Source: Klebsiella planticola ATCC 33531 | GTDB taxonomy: Bacteria > Pseudomonadota > Gammaproteobacteria > Enterobacterales > Enterobacteriaceae | NCBI RefSeq assembly: GCF_000735435.1 | Contig: NZ_JMPP01000024.1 | Span: 62,001 to 126,000, forward strand | Reading direction: 5' to 3' | DNA length: 64,000 nucleotides | In this document: positions 29,273 to 38,602 of the stretch, piece after piece | How the letters are laid out: every line of letters starts with the position of its first letter | Numbering within the stretch: position 1 is the stretch's first letter | Notes under the pieces: generated by a model | The model's database searches: none | Told to the model about the DNA's origin: nothing | Seen by the model: the letters and a program-made list of their open reading frames with translations, nothing else | Made by a program: the position numbers and the translations under genes

Positions 29273-29872
29273 TTACAGCGGGGAATCCTGGCTGATTTCA
29301 TCCAGCGACAGCTGGAAGCTCGGGACGAAGACCTGCATAAAGTAGTCCATCTCCTCGCTGCGCCGGGATTCCAGCGTTTTCTCAAGCCGGCCCTTGGCCA
29401 GCAGAAACTCGTTGTTGCCGGCAGACAGCTCTTCCAGGCATTTCAGGTAGGCGCAGAGCGCGTCGGCCTGCTTGACGATCGATTGCTCATCTTCGCTATA
29501 GCGATGCTCGTCGATCAGTGGTTCAAAGATATCGCGCAGTTCGTCAGGAACCATGTCGATAAGCTTCTGCTGGGCAATCTTCTCGATGGCTTTATATTCT
29601 TGCGCAATCTGCGAGTTGAAATATTTGACTGGAGTCGGCAGATCGCCGGTTAACACTTCCGATGCATCGTGGTACATCGCCAACAGGGCGATTCGTTCGG
29701 CGTTAACCTTGCCACCAAACATCCGGTTTTTGATCGCCGCCAGCGCGTGGGCAACCATCGCCACCTGCAGACTGTGTTCGGAGACGTTTTCGGTGCGTAC
29801 ATTACGCATCAGCGGCCAGCGGTTAATTAACTTCAGGCGAGAGAGGTGGGCAAAGAAATGACTCTGACTCAT
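29273..29872 (-). CDS. yfbR: 5'-deoxynucleotidase YfbR
   Basis: 199 residues, the E. coli length. HD-domain phosphohydrolase: the first histidine is in [15 protein letters not shown], the HD pair in [16 protein letters not shown], and the last metal ligand Asp is in [17 protein letters not shown]. It removes phosphate from deoxyribonucleoside 5'-monophosphates and works in thymidylate salvage. It lies downstream of alaA on the same strand with an 84-base gap. Confidence 0.95.
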   Translation of the reverse strand: MSQSHFFAHLSRLKLINRWPLMRNVRTENVSEHSLQVAMVAHALAAIKNRMFGGKVNAERIALLAMYHDASEVLTGDLPTPVKYFNSQIAQEYKAIEKIAQQKLIDMVPDELRDIFEPLIDEHRYSEDEQSIVKQADALCAYLKCLEELSAGNNEFLLAKGRLEKTLESRRSEEMDYFMQVFVPSFQLSLDEISQDSPL

Positions 29873-29956
29873 AGCAACCCTTAATCAGTGACAACATCGG
29901 GTCCTATTGTGCGCAGGGATTGCCGCCGGATGCAAATACCGGCGGCCGGGCAATGT

Positions 29957-31177
29957 TTATCCGAGCTGGTGATAGCCGGAGAGGAAGCGACCAAAGCGAG
30001 AAATCGCCATTTCCAGATCGTCCTCACGCGGGAGGGTGACAATTCGCACATGATCCGGCCACGGCCAGTTAAAGGCGCTTCCCTGAACCAGCAGGACTTT
30101 CTCCTGCAGCAGGAAGTCGAGCACCATTTTCTGGTCATCGTGAATATTAAAGCGTTTCGCGTCGATCTTCGGGAACATGTACAGCGCGCCTTTCGGCTTC
30201 ACGCAGGAAACGCCGGGGATCTCGTTGATCAACTCCCAGGCGCGGTTGCGCTGTTCGTACAGTCTGCCGCCGGGAACGATAAACTCGCTGATGCTTTGAT
30301 AGCCGCCTAATGCGGTTTGAATCGCGTGCTGCGCCGGTACGTTAGCGCACAGTCGCATAGAGGCCAGCATCTCCAGACCTTCGATATAACCTTTTGCGTG
30401 TTTCTTCGGTCCGTTCAGTACCATCCAGCCCTGGCGAAAACCGGCAACGCGGTAGGTTTTGGACAGGCCGTTAAAGGTCACCGTCAGCAGGTCGGGAGCC
30501 AGTGCGGCGATCGAATGGTGTTGGGCTTCGTCGTAGAGGATCTTGTCGTAGATCTCATCGGCGAAGATGATCAGGTTGTGCTGGCGGGCAATCTCAACGA
30601 TCTCCATCAGCAGCTCTTTCGAGTACACCGCCCCGGTCGGGTTGTTCGGGTTAATAATCACGATGCCGCGGGTGCGCGGGGTGATTTTAGCGCGGATGTC
30701 GTCGAGGTCCGGGAACCAGTCGGCAGATTCATCGCACAGATAGTGCACCGCTTTGCCGCTGGAGAGCGAGACGGCGGCTGTCCACAGCGGATAATCCGGT
30801 GCCGGAACCAGCATTTCATCGCCGCTGTTCAGCAGCGCCTGCATGGCCTGAACAATCAGTTCTGAGACGCCGTTACCGATATAAATATCTTCGACCGTCA
30901 CATCGCGCATACCGCGCGCCTGATAGTGTTGCATGATAGCCTTACGCGCCGAGTAAAGGCCTTTAGAGTCACAATAACCCTGGGCGGTAGGCAGATTGCG
31001 AATAACATCAACAAGGATCTCGTCGGGGGCGTCAAAGCCAAACGGCGCCGGGTTGCCGATGTTCAGTTTCAGGACTTTATTGCCTTCTTCTTCAAGGCGT
31101 TTTGCCTCTTTCAGAACCGGGCCACGGATGTCGTAACAGACGTTATCTAACTTGCTGGATTTTTCGATAGGGGACAT
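29957..31177 (-). CDS. alaA: Glutamate-pyruvate aminotransferase AlaA
   Basis: 406 residues. Fold type I PLP aminotransferase making alanine from pyruvate and glutamate. Conserved motifs are LNIGNPAPFGFDAPDEI, NPNNPTGAVYSKE, FADEIYDKI and the PLP lysine in NGLSKTYRVAGFRQGW. The sequence is nearly identical to E. coli AlaA except for the last residues (FLSGYHQLG), one residue longer. A long non-coding region separates it from lrhA. Confidence 0.96.
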   Translation of the reverse strand: MSPIEKSSKLDNVCYDIRGPVLKEAKRLEEEGNKVLKLNIGNPAPFGFDAPDEILVDVIRNLPTAQGYCDSKGLYSARKAIMQHYQARGMRDVTVEDIYIGNGVSELIVQAMQALLNSGDEMLVPAPDYPLWTAAVSLSSGKAVHYLCDESADWFPDLDDIRAKITPRTRGIVIINPNNPTGAVYSKELLMEIVEIARQHNLIIFADEIYDKILYDEAQHHSIAALAPDLLTVTFNGLSKTYRVAGFRQGWMVLNGPKKHAKGYIEGLEMLASMRLCANVPAQHAIQTALGGYQSISEFIVPGGRLYEQRNRAWELINEIPGVSCVKPKGALYMFPKIDAKRFNIHDDQKMVLDFLLQEKVLLVQGSAFNWPWPDHVRIVTLPREDDLEMAISRFGRFLSGYHQLG

Positions 31178-32068
31178 GAATCTTTGACCTTTTAGCTGTT
31201 ATCGCCACTCCCTGCCGTGGAAGTCAGCACGGAACAATGTACTCTTCATCCCCGAGGTTTTGAAGGGTTAGCAGGAGAAGATTTTGCTTATGTGATTTTT
31301 TTGGTTTAATTGATTTGTCTGTTGATTACCTGTGTCTTTTATAGAATATGCCTTTAAGTGGTATTTTAATGGTCAATAATTGTGTTGTATTCGCTGTTTT
31401 GTGAACATTTATATGGTTTGATGTCCTGAGCGTGGTGCCGGAGGTTATTTTTTGCGCATGGCACGCAGGTGGGTATGAAAAGGCGTATAGCGGGTAGAAC
31501 GTGGTGGCTGTAACGGTAATGTTAAATATGCTTAATAAGAATATTTAATTAATTAAAAAGCTTTTATTTTTTCGCAATCTGGAATTTTCTTTTTGTTAAT
31601 TAAATTAAAGTCATGAAAAAAATTTAAAATTGGCTTTAATAATAATGATTAGACCTTATAAAGAATTCCGTTTTCGGTTAGGATACCGGCGTTAATATCG
31701 ATTAAGAACCTGTTTTTTGGCAGGTTAAGTTATTAATATATTGTTATTGCAGGCTTTTTTTTGTTTGATTTTTTCGCTTTTTACAATGGATGTGCCGGGA
31801 TGCTGATGGCAACATCACTTGCCGTAGACGCCTTTTTTTGAAGGCCGTCACAGAAATCAAAACGGTGTAATAGAAAGCGTAGAACTACGAACAATATATG
31901 ACTCAGACGTTTCGCGCACTTGTCGCGGGCGAGTACTTTCACATGCAATAACGTTCATCCAGCTGCACATTCCGTTTGTGAATGGCACAAGGCTCAAGGA
32001 TTAGCCGGAAACCTGGAGCACAGCGTCAATAAGGCAGGTCCGCATTCGCCACCTGTAAGTGAAGAAAT
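31178..32068. other. Long AT-rich divergent region upstream of alaA and lrhA
   Basis: 891 bases with no credible gene. GC content drops sharply from about 31240 to 31780, with runs such as TTAATTAATTAAAAAG, as seen at H-NS-bound promoters. Two small hairpins are visible, AACCTG...CAGGTT (31707-31726) and a bulged GACGCCTT...AAGGCCGTC (31827-31849). In E. coli lrhA also has a very long upstream region with a distant, autoregulated start. The lrhA leader here probably runs through the 3' part. Confidence 0.55.
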
Positions 32069-32995
32069 ATGATAAATGCAAATCGTCCGATACTGAATCT
32101 CGACCTCGATCTGCTGAGAACATTCGTTGCCGTCGCCGATCTGAATACGTTTGCCGCTGCCGCAGCAGCGGTATGCCGAACTCAGTCTGCGGTAAGTCAA
32201 CAGATGCAACGTCTGGAACAGCTGGTCGGAAAAGAGCTCTTTGCCCGCCATGGGCGCAATAAATTGCTGACTGAGCAGGGTATTCAACTGCTGGGCTACG
32301 CACGCAAAATCCTGCGTTTTAATGATGAAGCCTGTATGTCGCTGATGTTCAGCGGCCTGCAAGGGATCTTAACCATTGGCGCATCTGATGAAACGGCCGA
32401 GACTATTTTGCCGTTTTTGTTGAACCGGATCGGCAGTTTCTACCCGAAACTGACGCTGGAAATTAAGGTTCTTAATCATGCTGAAGCGGTGGACAGGCTG
32501 GCGAGCGGGGCGATTGATCTCGCGCTGACGACTCACCAGACCACGGATTTCGATACGCTGATCCTACGCACTTCGCCAACGCTATGGTACTGCGCTGCTG
32601 ATTATGTGTTGCCGCGTGAGGAGTCGATCCCGCTGATCCTGCTGGAAGAGCCAGGCCCGTTCCGTGAGGACATCATTGCCGCGCTGAATGCCGCCAGTGC
32701 GCCGTGGCATCTGGCCCATTCCGCCTCGACCCTTGCGGGCGTCAAAGCGGCGGTAAAAGCAGGGCTGGGTGTGACCGCCCGTCCGGTAGAAATGATGAGC
32801 CCCGAGCTACGGGTTGTCGGCAAGAATGAGGGGCTTCCTGTTCTGCCGGATACGCAATATGTGCTGAGCTGTAACGCGCACAGGATAAGCGAGTCGGCGC
32901 AGGCTATTTTCCAGTCGCTGACCCAGGATTATACCCCCTGGTCATCTGAGCCTGCGCTTACCCCGGAAGGGGGAGATAATTCCCTCATTTCCTGA
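32069..32995 (+). CDS. lrhA: LysR-type regulator LrhA (HexA/PecT family)
   Basis: 308 residues. The N-terminal DNA-binding part (about 1-100) is almost the same as E. coli LrhA ([60 protein letters not shown]). The effector domain is clearly more divergent between about residues 120 and 200 and near the C-terminus, though [20 protein letters not shown] is conserved. LrhA represses flhDC motility genes and affects fimbriae and RpoS in E. coli. Located upstream of nuo, separated by its own terminator. Confidence 0.92.
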   Translation: MINANRPILNLDLDLLRTFVAVADLNTFAAAAAAVCRTQSAVSQQMQRLEQLVGKELFARHGRNKLLTEQGIQLLGYARKILRFNDEACMSLMFSGLQGILTIGASDETAETILPFLLNRIGSFYPKLTLEIKVLNHAEAVDRLASGAIDLALTTHQTTDFDTLILRTSPTLWYCAADYVLPREESIPLILLEEPGPFREDIIAALNAASAPWHLAHSASTLAGVKAAVKAGLGVTARPVEMMSPELRVVGKNEGLPVLPDTQYVLSCNAHRISESAQAIFQSLTQDYTPWSSEPALTPEGGDNSLIS

Positions 32996-33051
32996 GTGGA
33001 ATTAGTAACACAGATCACAAAAAGCTGGTAACAAATTGTAAGTGTAAAAAT

Positions 33052-33094
33052 GAGCCGCTAAGGTCTGAATTATGCCTTGCGGTTCTTTTTTTTC
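33052..33094 (+). terminator. Terminator after lrhA
   Basis: GAGCCGC and AAGG (33052-33063) pair with CCTT and GCGGTTC (33075-33085), with one unpaired base. A run of eight or more T's follows. Confidence 0.85.
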
Positions 33095-33283
33095 TTATTT
33101 TACAGGGATTTTTAATATTTTATTGTTTTATTTGTATGTTTATCAGTTGGTTACATTCAATGTGGCGCTCACTCCCCGACTTTTCCCTGCACTTTCAATA
33201 CTTCATGCTAATGTTAAAAAACCGGCTGGATTGTTGCTGTTTTATAGGTTTAATTAACAAAACCGTGTCACAGATCAAAAAAA

Positions 33284-33301
33284 TACCCCTCCTTAGGGGG
33301 A
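33284..33301. promoter_or_regulatory. NarL/NarP-like inverted heptamers upstream of nuo
   Basis: TACCCCT-CCTT-AGGGGGA is an inverted pair of NarL-like heptamers (TACYNMT type) with a 4-bp spacer. E. coli nuo is activated by nitrate through NarL from sites far upstream of nuoA. The 7-4-7 spacing is unusual, and this may instead be an intrinsic palindrome. Confidence 0.35.
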
Positions 33302-33477
33302 GGAATCGAGGCTAAATCCTGTCAAAATAGACGGGTAATTTTGATTTACACCAGAAACGGACACGATTCAACAACACTAAATCCGGTTTGTATGCAAGGT
33401 TATTCCGCATAAAAGGGCATTTAATGTTAATGAAAAAAATCTAATGTAAATTAATGTTGTTAAAACTTTTGTTGAAG

Positions 33478-33507
33478 TTGACAAAAGGTTAAAGAAAGGG
33501 GTAAAAA
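33478..33507 (+). promoter_or_regulatory. Candidate sigma70 promoter of nuo
   Basis: TTGACA (33478-33483) is a consensus -35 box. A weak -10 (GTAAAA or TAAAAA) follows at 17-18 bp. A start near 33513 would give a leader of about 130 bases. The whole 33095-33645 region is non-coding, AT-rich control sequence. Confidence 0.4.
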
Positions 33508-33550
33508 GCCACCGCATACAGCCTTCTACGCTAAGTAGGGACGCTTTTTT
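33503..33550 (+). promoter_or_regulatory. Terminator-like hairpin in the nuo upstream region
   Basis: AAAAAGC (33503-33509) can pair with GCTTTTTT (33543-33550), enclosing a smaller stem CTAC/GTAG (33526-33529 with 33535-33538). A T-rich tract follows at 33560-33567. It resembles a terminator or attenuator about 100 bases before nuoA, though the inner stem is weak. Confidence 0.35.
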
Positions 33551-33645
33551 GCAAGGTTATTTTTTTATTCCTCCCCGTGAAACGCTGTGGCGTTCATCTG
33601 CCAGCAAGAGCAGAGGGTTTAGCGCTACACTTTTTTGGTTAAGCA

Positions 33646-34092
33646 ATGCGTATGTCAACATCCACTGAAGTCATCGCTCATCATTGGGCATTCGCTATAT
33701 TTCTCATCATTGCCATCGGCCTGTGCTGCCTGATGCTTGTCGGGGGCTGGTACCTCGGCGGTCGCGCGCGCGCGCGTAGCAAGAACACGCCGTTTGAATC
33801 GGGGATCGACTCCGTTGGTTCGGCTCGCTTACGTCTTTCTGCGAAGTTTTATCTGGTTGCCATGTTCTTCGTTATCTTCGACGTGGAAGCTCTGTATCTC
33901 TACGCATGGTCGACTTCTATTCGCGAAAGCGGCTGGGTCGGCTTTGTGGAAGCCGCAATTTTCATTTTAGTGCTACTGGCAGGTCTGGTTTACCTCGTTC
34001 GTATCGGCGCACTGGACTGGACGCCTGCGCGTTCCCGTCGCACGCTGGTTAATTCAGAAACAGACAGTCCCACTAACCGTCATATGCAGTAA
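33646..34092 (+). CDS. nuoA: NADH-quinone oxidoreductase subunit A
   Basis: 148 residues with three membrane segments (about 17-38, 68-90, 98-120). It belongs to the membrane arm of complex I next to the quinone site. Conserved [20 protein letters not shown] and [12 protein letters not shown] with the acidic residues of the proton path. ATG at 33646 gives a start like that of E. coli (MSMSTSTEV); ATG at 33652 is possible. First of 13 nuo genes, with a 15-base gap to nuoB. Confidence 0.95.
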   Translation: MRMSTSTEVIAHHWAFAIFLIIAIGLCCLMLVGGWYLGGRARARSKNTPFESGIDSVGSARLRLSAKFYLVAMFFVIFDVEALYLYAWSTSIRESGWVGFVEAAIFILVLLAGLVYLVRIGALDWTPARSRRTLVNSETDSPTNRHMQ

Positions 34093-34107
34093 AAGCGAGG
34101 CAATAAG

Positions 34108-34782
34108 ATGGATTATACGCTCACCCGCATAGATCCTAACGGTGAGAACGACCGTTACCCCCTGCAGAAACAGGAGATCGTAACCGACCCCCTGGAGCAA
34201 GAAGTCAATAAAAGCGTGTATATGGGGAAACTCGAACATGCGCTGCATGACATGGTGAACTGGGGCCGCAAGAACTCAATCTGGCCCTACAACTTCGGCC
34301 TGTCATGCTGCTACGTTGAAATGGTGACGTCATTCACTGCGGTGCATGACGTTGCGCGTTTTGGCGCCGAGGTACTGCGTGCTTCTCCTCGTCAGGCGGA
34401 CCTGATGGTGGTTGCCGGCACCTGCTTCACCAAAATGGCGCCGGTCATTCAGCGTCTGTATGACCAGATGCTGGAGCCTAAGTGGGTTATCTCCATGGGC
34501 GCCTGCGCCAACTCCGGCGGGATGTACGATATCTATTCTGTCGTCCAGGGCGTGGACAAGTTTATTCCGGTTGATGTTTACATCCCGGGCTGTCCGCCGC
34601 GTCCGGAAGCTTATATGCAGGCGCTGATGCTGCTGCAGGAGTCCATTGGTAAAGAACGTCGCCCGCTCTCATGGGTGGTTGGCGATCAGGGCGTGTACCG
34701 CGCCAACATGCAGTCGGAACGCGAGCGTAAACGTGGTGAACGCATTGCAGTGACCAATCTGCGGACACCGGACGAGATTTAA
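34108..34782 (+). CDS. nuoB: NADH-quinone oxidoreductase subunit B
   Basis: 224 residues. It holds the terminal 4Fe-4S cluster N2 that reduces quinone; ligands are the CC pair in [10 protein letters not shown], the Cys in VAGTCFTK and the Cys in YIPGCPPRP. It is about four residues longer than E. coli NuoB because of a short insertion near residue 44 ([12 protein letters not shown]). Peripheral arm of complex I. Confidence 0.97.
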   Translation: MDYTLTRIDPNGENDRYPLQKQEIVTDPLEQEVNKSVYMGKLEHALHDMVNWGRKNSIWPYNFGLSCCYVEMVTSFTAVHDVARFGAEVLRASPRQADLMVVAGTCFTKMAPVIQRLYDQMLEPKWVISMGACANSGGMYDIYSVVQGVDKFIPVDVYIPGCPPRPEAYMQALMLLQESIGKERRPLSWVVGDQGVYRANMQSERERKRGERIAVTNLRTPDEI

Positions 34783-34871
34783 CTTGCGCCTGCGGGCGGC
34801 GGAATAACACTTCGCAAATCAATCTACAACAGCGCGAAGCCTCGCCCGGCAGTCACCACGGACCTTTTGCA

Positions 34872-36680
34872 ATGGTGAACAATATGACCGATTTACATGC
34901 GCATGACGCCGCACCAGCCTGGCAAACCCGCGATCACCTCGATGACCCGGTGATCGGCGAACTGCGCAATCGTTTTGGGCCGGATGCCTTTACCGTTCAG
35001 CCTACCCGCACCGGCGTTCCGGTGGTCTGGGTCAAGCGCGAGCAGCTGCTGGAGGTGGTTGATTTCCTGAAGAAATTGCCAAAACCTTACGTCATGCTGT
35101 TCGATCTGCACGGCATGGACGAACGTCTGCGTACCCACCGTGACGGGCTGCCCGCCGCGGATTTTTCCGTTTTCTATCACCTGATTTCTATTGAACGCAA
35201 TCGTGACGTCATGCTCAAGGTAGCATTGTCTGAAAACGATCTGCGCGTGCCGACACTGACCAAACTGTTCCCGAATGCCAACTGGTATGAGCGTGAAACG
35301 TGGGAAATGTTCGGGATTGATATCGAAGGCCACCCGCACCTGACGCGCATCATGATGCCGCCGACCTGGGAAGGCCATCCGCTGCGTAAAGACTACCCGG
35401 CGCGTGCCACCGAATTCGATCCGTTTGAGCTGACGAAAGCCAAGCAGGATCTGGAGATGGAAGCGCTGACTTTCAAACCGGAAGCGTGGGGCATGAAGCG
35501 CGGAACCGAAAACGAGGACTTTATGTTCCTCAACCTCGGCCCGAACCACCCGTCTGCCCACGGCGCTTTCCGTATCGTTCTGCAGCTTGATGGCGAAGAG
35601 ATCGTCGACTGCGTACCGGATATCGGCTACCACCACCGTGGCGCTGAGAAGATGGGCGAACGTCAGTCCTGGCACAGCTACATTCCGTATACCGACCGTA
35701 TCGAATACCTCGGCGGCTGCGTCAATGAGATGCCGTACGTTCTGGCGGTCGAAAAGCTGGCGGGGATCACCGTACCGGATCGCGTCAATGTGATTCGCGT
35801 TATGCTCTCTGAGCTGTTCCGCATTAACAGTCACCTGCTGTATATCTCGACCTTTATTCAGGACGTCGGCGCAATGACGCCGGTGTTCTTTGCCTTTACC
35901 GACCGTCAGAAGATCTACGATCTGGTGGAAGCGATTACCGGTTTCCGTATGCACCCGGCGTGGTTCCGCATCGGCGGCGTGGCGCACGATCTGCCGCGCG
36001 GCTGGGATCGTCTGCTGCGTGAGTTCCTTGAGTGGATGCCCAAGCGTCTGGATTCTTACGAGAAAGCCGCGCTGCGCAACAGCATTCTGATCGGCCGTTC
36101 AAAAGGCGTCGCCGCTTATGGCGCGAAAGAAGCGCTGGCGTGGGGCACCACCGGCGCCGGTCTGCGCGCCACCGGGATCGACTTCGACGTGCGTAAAGCG
36201 CGTCCATACTCTGGCTATGAGAACTTTGACTTCGAAGTGCCGGTTGGCGGCGGTGTATCCGACTGCTATACCCGCGTGATGCTGAAAGTCGAAGAGCTGC
36301 GCCAGAGCCTGCGCATTCTCCAGCAGTGTCTCGATAATATGCCGGAAGGCCCGTTCAAGGCGGATCACCCGCTGACGACGCCGCCGCCGAAAGAGCGCAC
36401 GCTGCAGCATATCGAAACCCTGATTACGCACTTCCTGCAGGTTTCCTGGGGCCCGGTCATGCCGGCCAACGAATCCTTCCAGATGATAGAAGCGACGAAG
36501 GGTATTAACAGTTACTACCTGACCAGCGACGGCAGCACCATGAGCTATCGTACCCGTATCCGCACGCCGAGCTATGCGCACCTGCAGCAGATCCCGTCGG
36601 CGATTCGCGGCAGCCTGGTATCCGACCTGATCGTTTATCTGGGTAGTATCGATTTTGTTATGTCAGACGTGGACCGCTAA
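34872..36680 (+). CDS. nuoC: NADH-quinone oxidoreductase fused subunit C/D
   Basis: 602 residues; NuoC (about 1-190) and NuoD (about 205-602) are one chain, as in other enterobacteria. NuoC part: [12 protein letters not shown] and HPLRKDYPA. NuoD part, related to the NiFe-hydrogenase large subunit: [20 protein letters not shown] with the quinone-binding His, [10 protein letters not shown], and the C-terminal [14 protein letters not shown]. It sits at the quinone cavity with NuoB. Confidence 0.97.
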   Translation: MVNNMTDLHAHDAAPAWQTRDHLDDPVIGELRNRFGPDAFTVQPTRTGVPVVWVKREQLLEVVDFLKKLPKPYVMLFDLHGMDERLRTHRDGLPAADFSVFYHLISIERNRDVMLKVALSENDLRVPTLTKLFPNANWYERETWEMFGIDIEGHPHLTRIMMPPTWEGHPLRKDYPARATEFDPFELTKAKQDLEMEALTFKPEAWGMKRGTENEDFMFLNLGPNHPSAHGAFRIVLQLDGEEIVDCVPDIGYHHRGAEKMGERQSWHSYIPYTDRIEYLGGCVNEMPYVLAVEKLAGITVPDRVNVIRVMLSELFRINSHLLYISTFIQDVGAMTPVFFAFTDRQKIYDLVEAITGFRMHPAWFRIGGVAHDLPRGWDRLLREFLEWMPKRLDSYEKAALRNSILIGRSKGVAAYGAKEALAWGTTGAGLRATGIDFDVRKARPYSGYENFDFEVPVGGGVSDCYTRVMLKVEELRQSLRILQQCLDNMPEGPFKADHPLTTPPPKERTLQHIETLITHFLQVSWGPVMPANESFQMIEATKGINSYYLTSDGSTMSYRTRIRTPSYAHLQQIPSAIRGSLVSDLIVYLGSIDFVMSDVDR

Positions 36681-36682
36681 TT

Positions 36683-37183
36683 ATGCACGAGAATCAACAA
36701 CCACAAACCGAGGCTTTTGAGCTGAGTGCGGCAGAGCGTGAGGCCATTGAGCACGAGAAGCACCACTACGAAGACCCGCGTGCGGCGTCCATCGAAGCGC
36801 TGAAGATCGTTCAGAAACAGCGCGGCTGGGTGCCGGATGGCGCGATCTATGCGATCGCCGACGTACTGGGGATCCCGGCAAGTGACGTGGAAGGGGTAGC
36901 CACTTTCTACAGCCAGATCTTCCGCCAGCCGGTTGGCCGTCACGTGATCCGCTATTGCGATAGCGTGGTTTGCCACATCACTGGCTTCCAGGGCATTCAG
37001 TCAGCTATCGAGAAAAAGCTCGACATCAAACCGGGTCAAACCACCTTTGATGGCCGCTTTACTCTGCTGCCGACCTGCTGCCTGGGCAACTGCGACAAGG
37101 GACCGACGATGATGATTGATGAGGATACTCATAGTTATCTGACGCCGGAGGTGATTCCTGACCTGTTGGAGCAGTATAAATGA
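36683..37183 (+). CDS. nuoE: NADH-quinone oxidoreductase subunit E
   Basis: 166 residues, thioredoxin-like. It binds 2Fe-2S cluster N1a through four cysteines in [11 protein letters not shown] and [18 protein letters not shown]-dehydrogenase module with NuoF and NuoG. It begins 2 bases after the nuoC stop and overlaps the nuoF start by 4 bases. Confidence 0.97.
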   Translation: MHENQQPQTEAFELSAAEREAIEHEKHHYEDPRAASIEALKIVQKQRGWVPDGAIYAIADVLGIPASDVEGVATFYSQIFRQPVGRHVIRYCDSVVCHITGFQGIQSAIEKKLDIKPGQTTFDGRFTLLPTCCLGNCDKGPTMMIDEDTHSYLTPEVIPDLLEQYK

Positions 37184-38517
37184 AGACAGTGATCCGCACT
37201 CCCGAAACGCATCCGCTGACCTGGCGACTGCGCGATGATAAACAGCCGGTATGGCTGGAAGAGTATCAGAGCAAAAACGGCTATGCCGGTGCGCGTAAGG
37301 CGCTGCTGGGCCTGGCGCCGGATGAGATCGTCAATCAGGTGAAAGACGCCGGTCTGAAAGGGCGCGGCGGCGCGGGCTTTTCCACCGGTCTGAAGTGGAG
37401 CCTGATGCCGAAAGACGAATCCATGAACATCCGTTACCTGCTGTGTAACGCCGATGAGATGGAGCCGGGCACCTATAAAGACCGTCTGTTGATGGAGCAG
37501 CTGCCGCACCTGCTGGTGGAAGGCATGCTGATCTCCGCGTTTGCGCTGAAAGCGTACCGCGGCTACATCTTCCTGCGCGGCGAATATATTGAAGCGGCGG
37601 TGCATTTACGCCGCGCCATTGCCGAGGCGACCGAAGCCGGTCTGCTGGGCAAAAACATTCTCGGCACCGGTTTCGATTTCGAACTGTTCGTGCACACCGG
37701 AGCAGGGCGTTACATCTGCGGTGAAGAAACCGCGCTGATTAACTCCCTTGAAGGCCGTCGTGCCAACCCGCGTTCCAAGCCGCCGTTCCCGGCGAGCTCC
37801 GGCGTGTGGGGTAAACCGACCTGCGTGAACAACGTTGAAACCCTGTGTAACGTCCCGGCGATTCTGGCCAACGGCGTCGAGTGGTATCAGAACATTTCAA
37901 CCAGCAAAGATGCCGGTACCAAGCTGATGGGCTTCTCTGGCCGGGTGAAAAACCCGGGCGTCTGGGAACTGCCGTTTGGTACCACCGCGCGCGAAATCCT
38001 CGAGGATTATGCCGGCGGCATGCGCGACGGCCTGAAGTTCAAGGCCTGGCAGCCGGGCGGCGCGGGGACTGACTTCCTGACCGAAGCGCATCTTGATCTG
38101 CCGATGGAATTCGAAAGTATTGGCAAAGCGGGGAGCCGTCTGGGTACCGCGCTGGCGATGGCCGTTGACCATGAGATTGGCATGGTGTCGCTGGTGCGTA
38201 ATCTGGAAGAGTTCTTTGCCCGCGAATCCTGCGGCTGGTGTACGCCGTGCCGTGACGGTCTGCCGTGGAGCGTGAAAATTCTGCGCGCTCTGGAACGCGG
38301 TGAAGGTCAGCCGGGAGATATCGAGACACTTGAGCAACTGTGTCGGTTCCTTGGCCCGGGCAAAACCTTCTGTGCGCATGCGCCAGGTGCGGTAGAACCG
38401 CTGCAGAGCGCCATTAAATATTTCCGCGACGAATTCGAAGCAGGCATTAAGCAGCAGTTCAGTAATACCCATGCTATCAACGGGATTCAGCCGAACCTGC
38501 TTAAGACGCGCTGGTAA
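37180..38517 (+). CDS. nuoF: NADH-quinone oxidoreductase subunit F
   Basis: 445 residues. It oxidises NADH: the glycine-rich FMN/NADH site is [14 protein letters not shown], further contacts are [13 protein letters not shown] and [15 protein letters not shown], and the 4Fe-4S N3 ligands are in [12 protein letters not shown] plus a Cys in [11 protein letters not shown]. The start overlaps the nuoE stop. An 85-base gap with no gene separates it from nuoG. Confidence 0.98.
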   Translation: MKTVIRTPETHPLTWRLRDDKQPVWLEEYQSKNGYAGARKALLGLAPDEIVNQVKDAGLKGRGGAGFSTGLKWSLMPKDESMNIRYLLCNADEMEPGTYKDRLLMEQLPHLLVEGMLISAFALKAYRGYIFLRGEYIEAAVHLRRAIAEATEAGLLGKNILGTGFDFELFVHTGAGRYICGEETALINSLEGRRANPRSKPPFPASSGVWGKPTCVNNVETLCNVPAILANGVEWYQNISTSKDAGTKLMGFSGRVKNPGVWELPFGTTAREILEDYAGGMRDGLKFKAWQPGGAGTDFLTEAHLDLPMEFESIGKAGSRLGTALAMAVDHEIGMVSLVRNLEEFFARESCGWCTPCRDGLPWSVKILRALERGEGQPGDIETLEQLCRFLGPGKTFCAHAPGAVEPLQSAIKYFRDEFEAGIKQQFSNTHAINGIQPNLLKTRW

Positions 38518-38602
38518 TGTCTCCACAGGCTCTTCCAGGCGACGCGAAGGCGGCAACCGGGAAGAGGAAGTGGTAACGATTTTTTAATTTGGAAGCATGC
38601 TA

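Noticed and set aside
33072-33257. A 61-codon hydrophobic plus-strand frame between lrhA and nuo
   Set aside because: It begins inside the lrhA terminator, lacks a ribosome site, and its composition follows the AT-rich base content.
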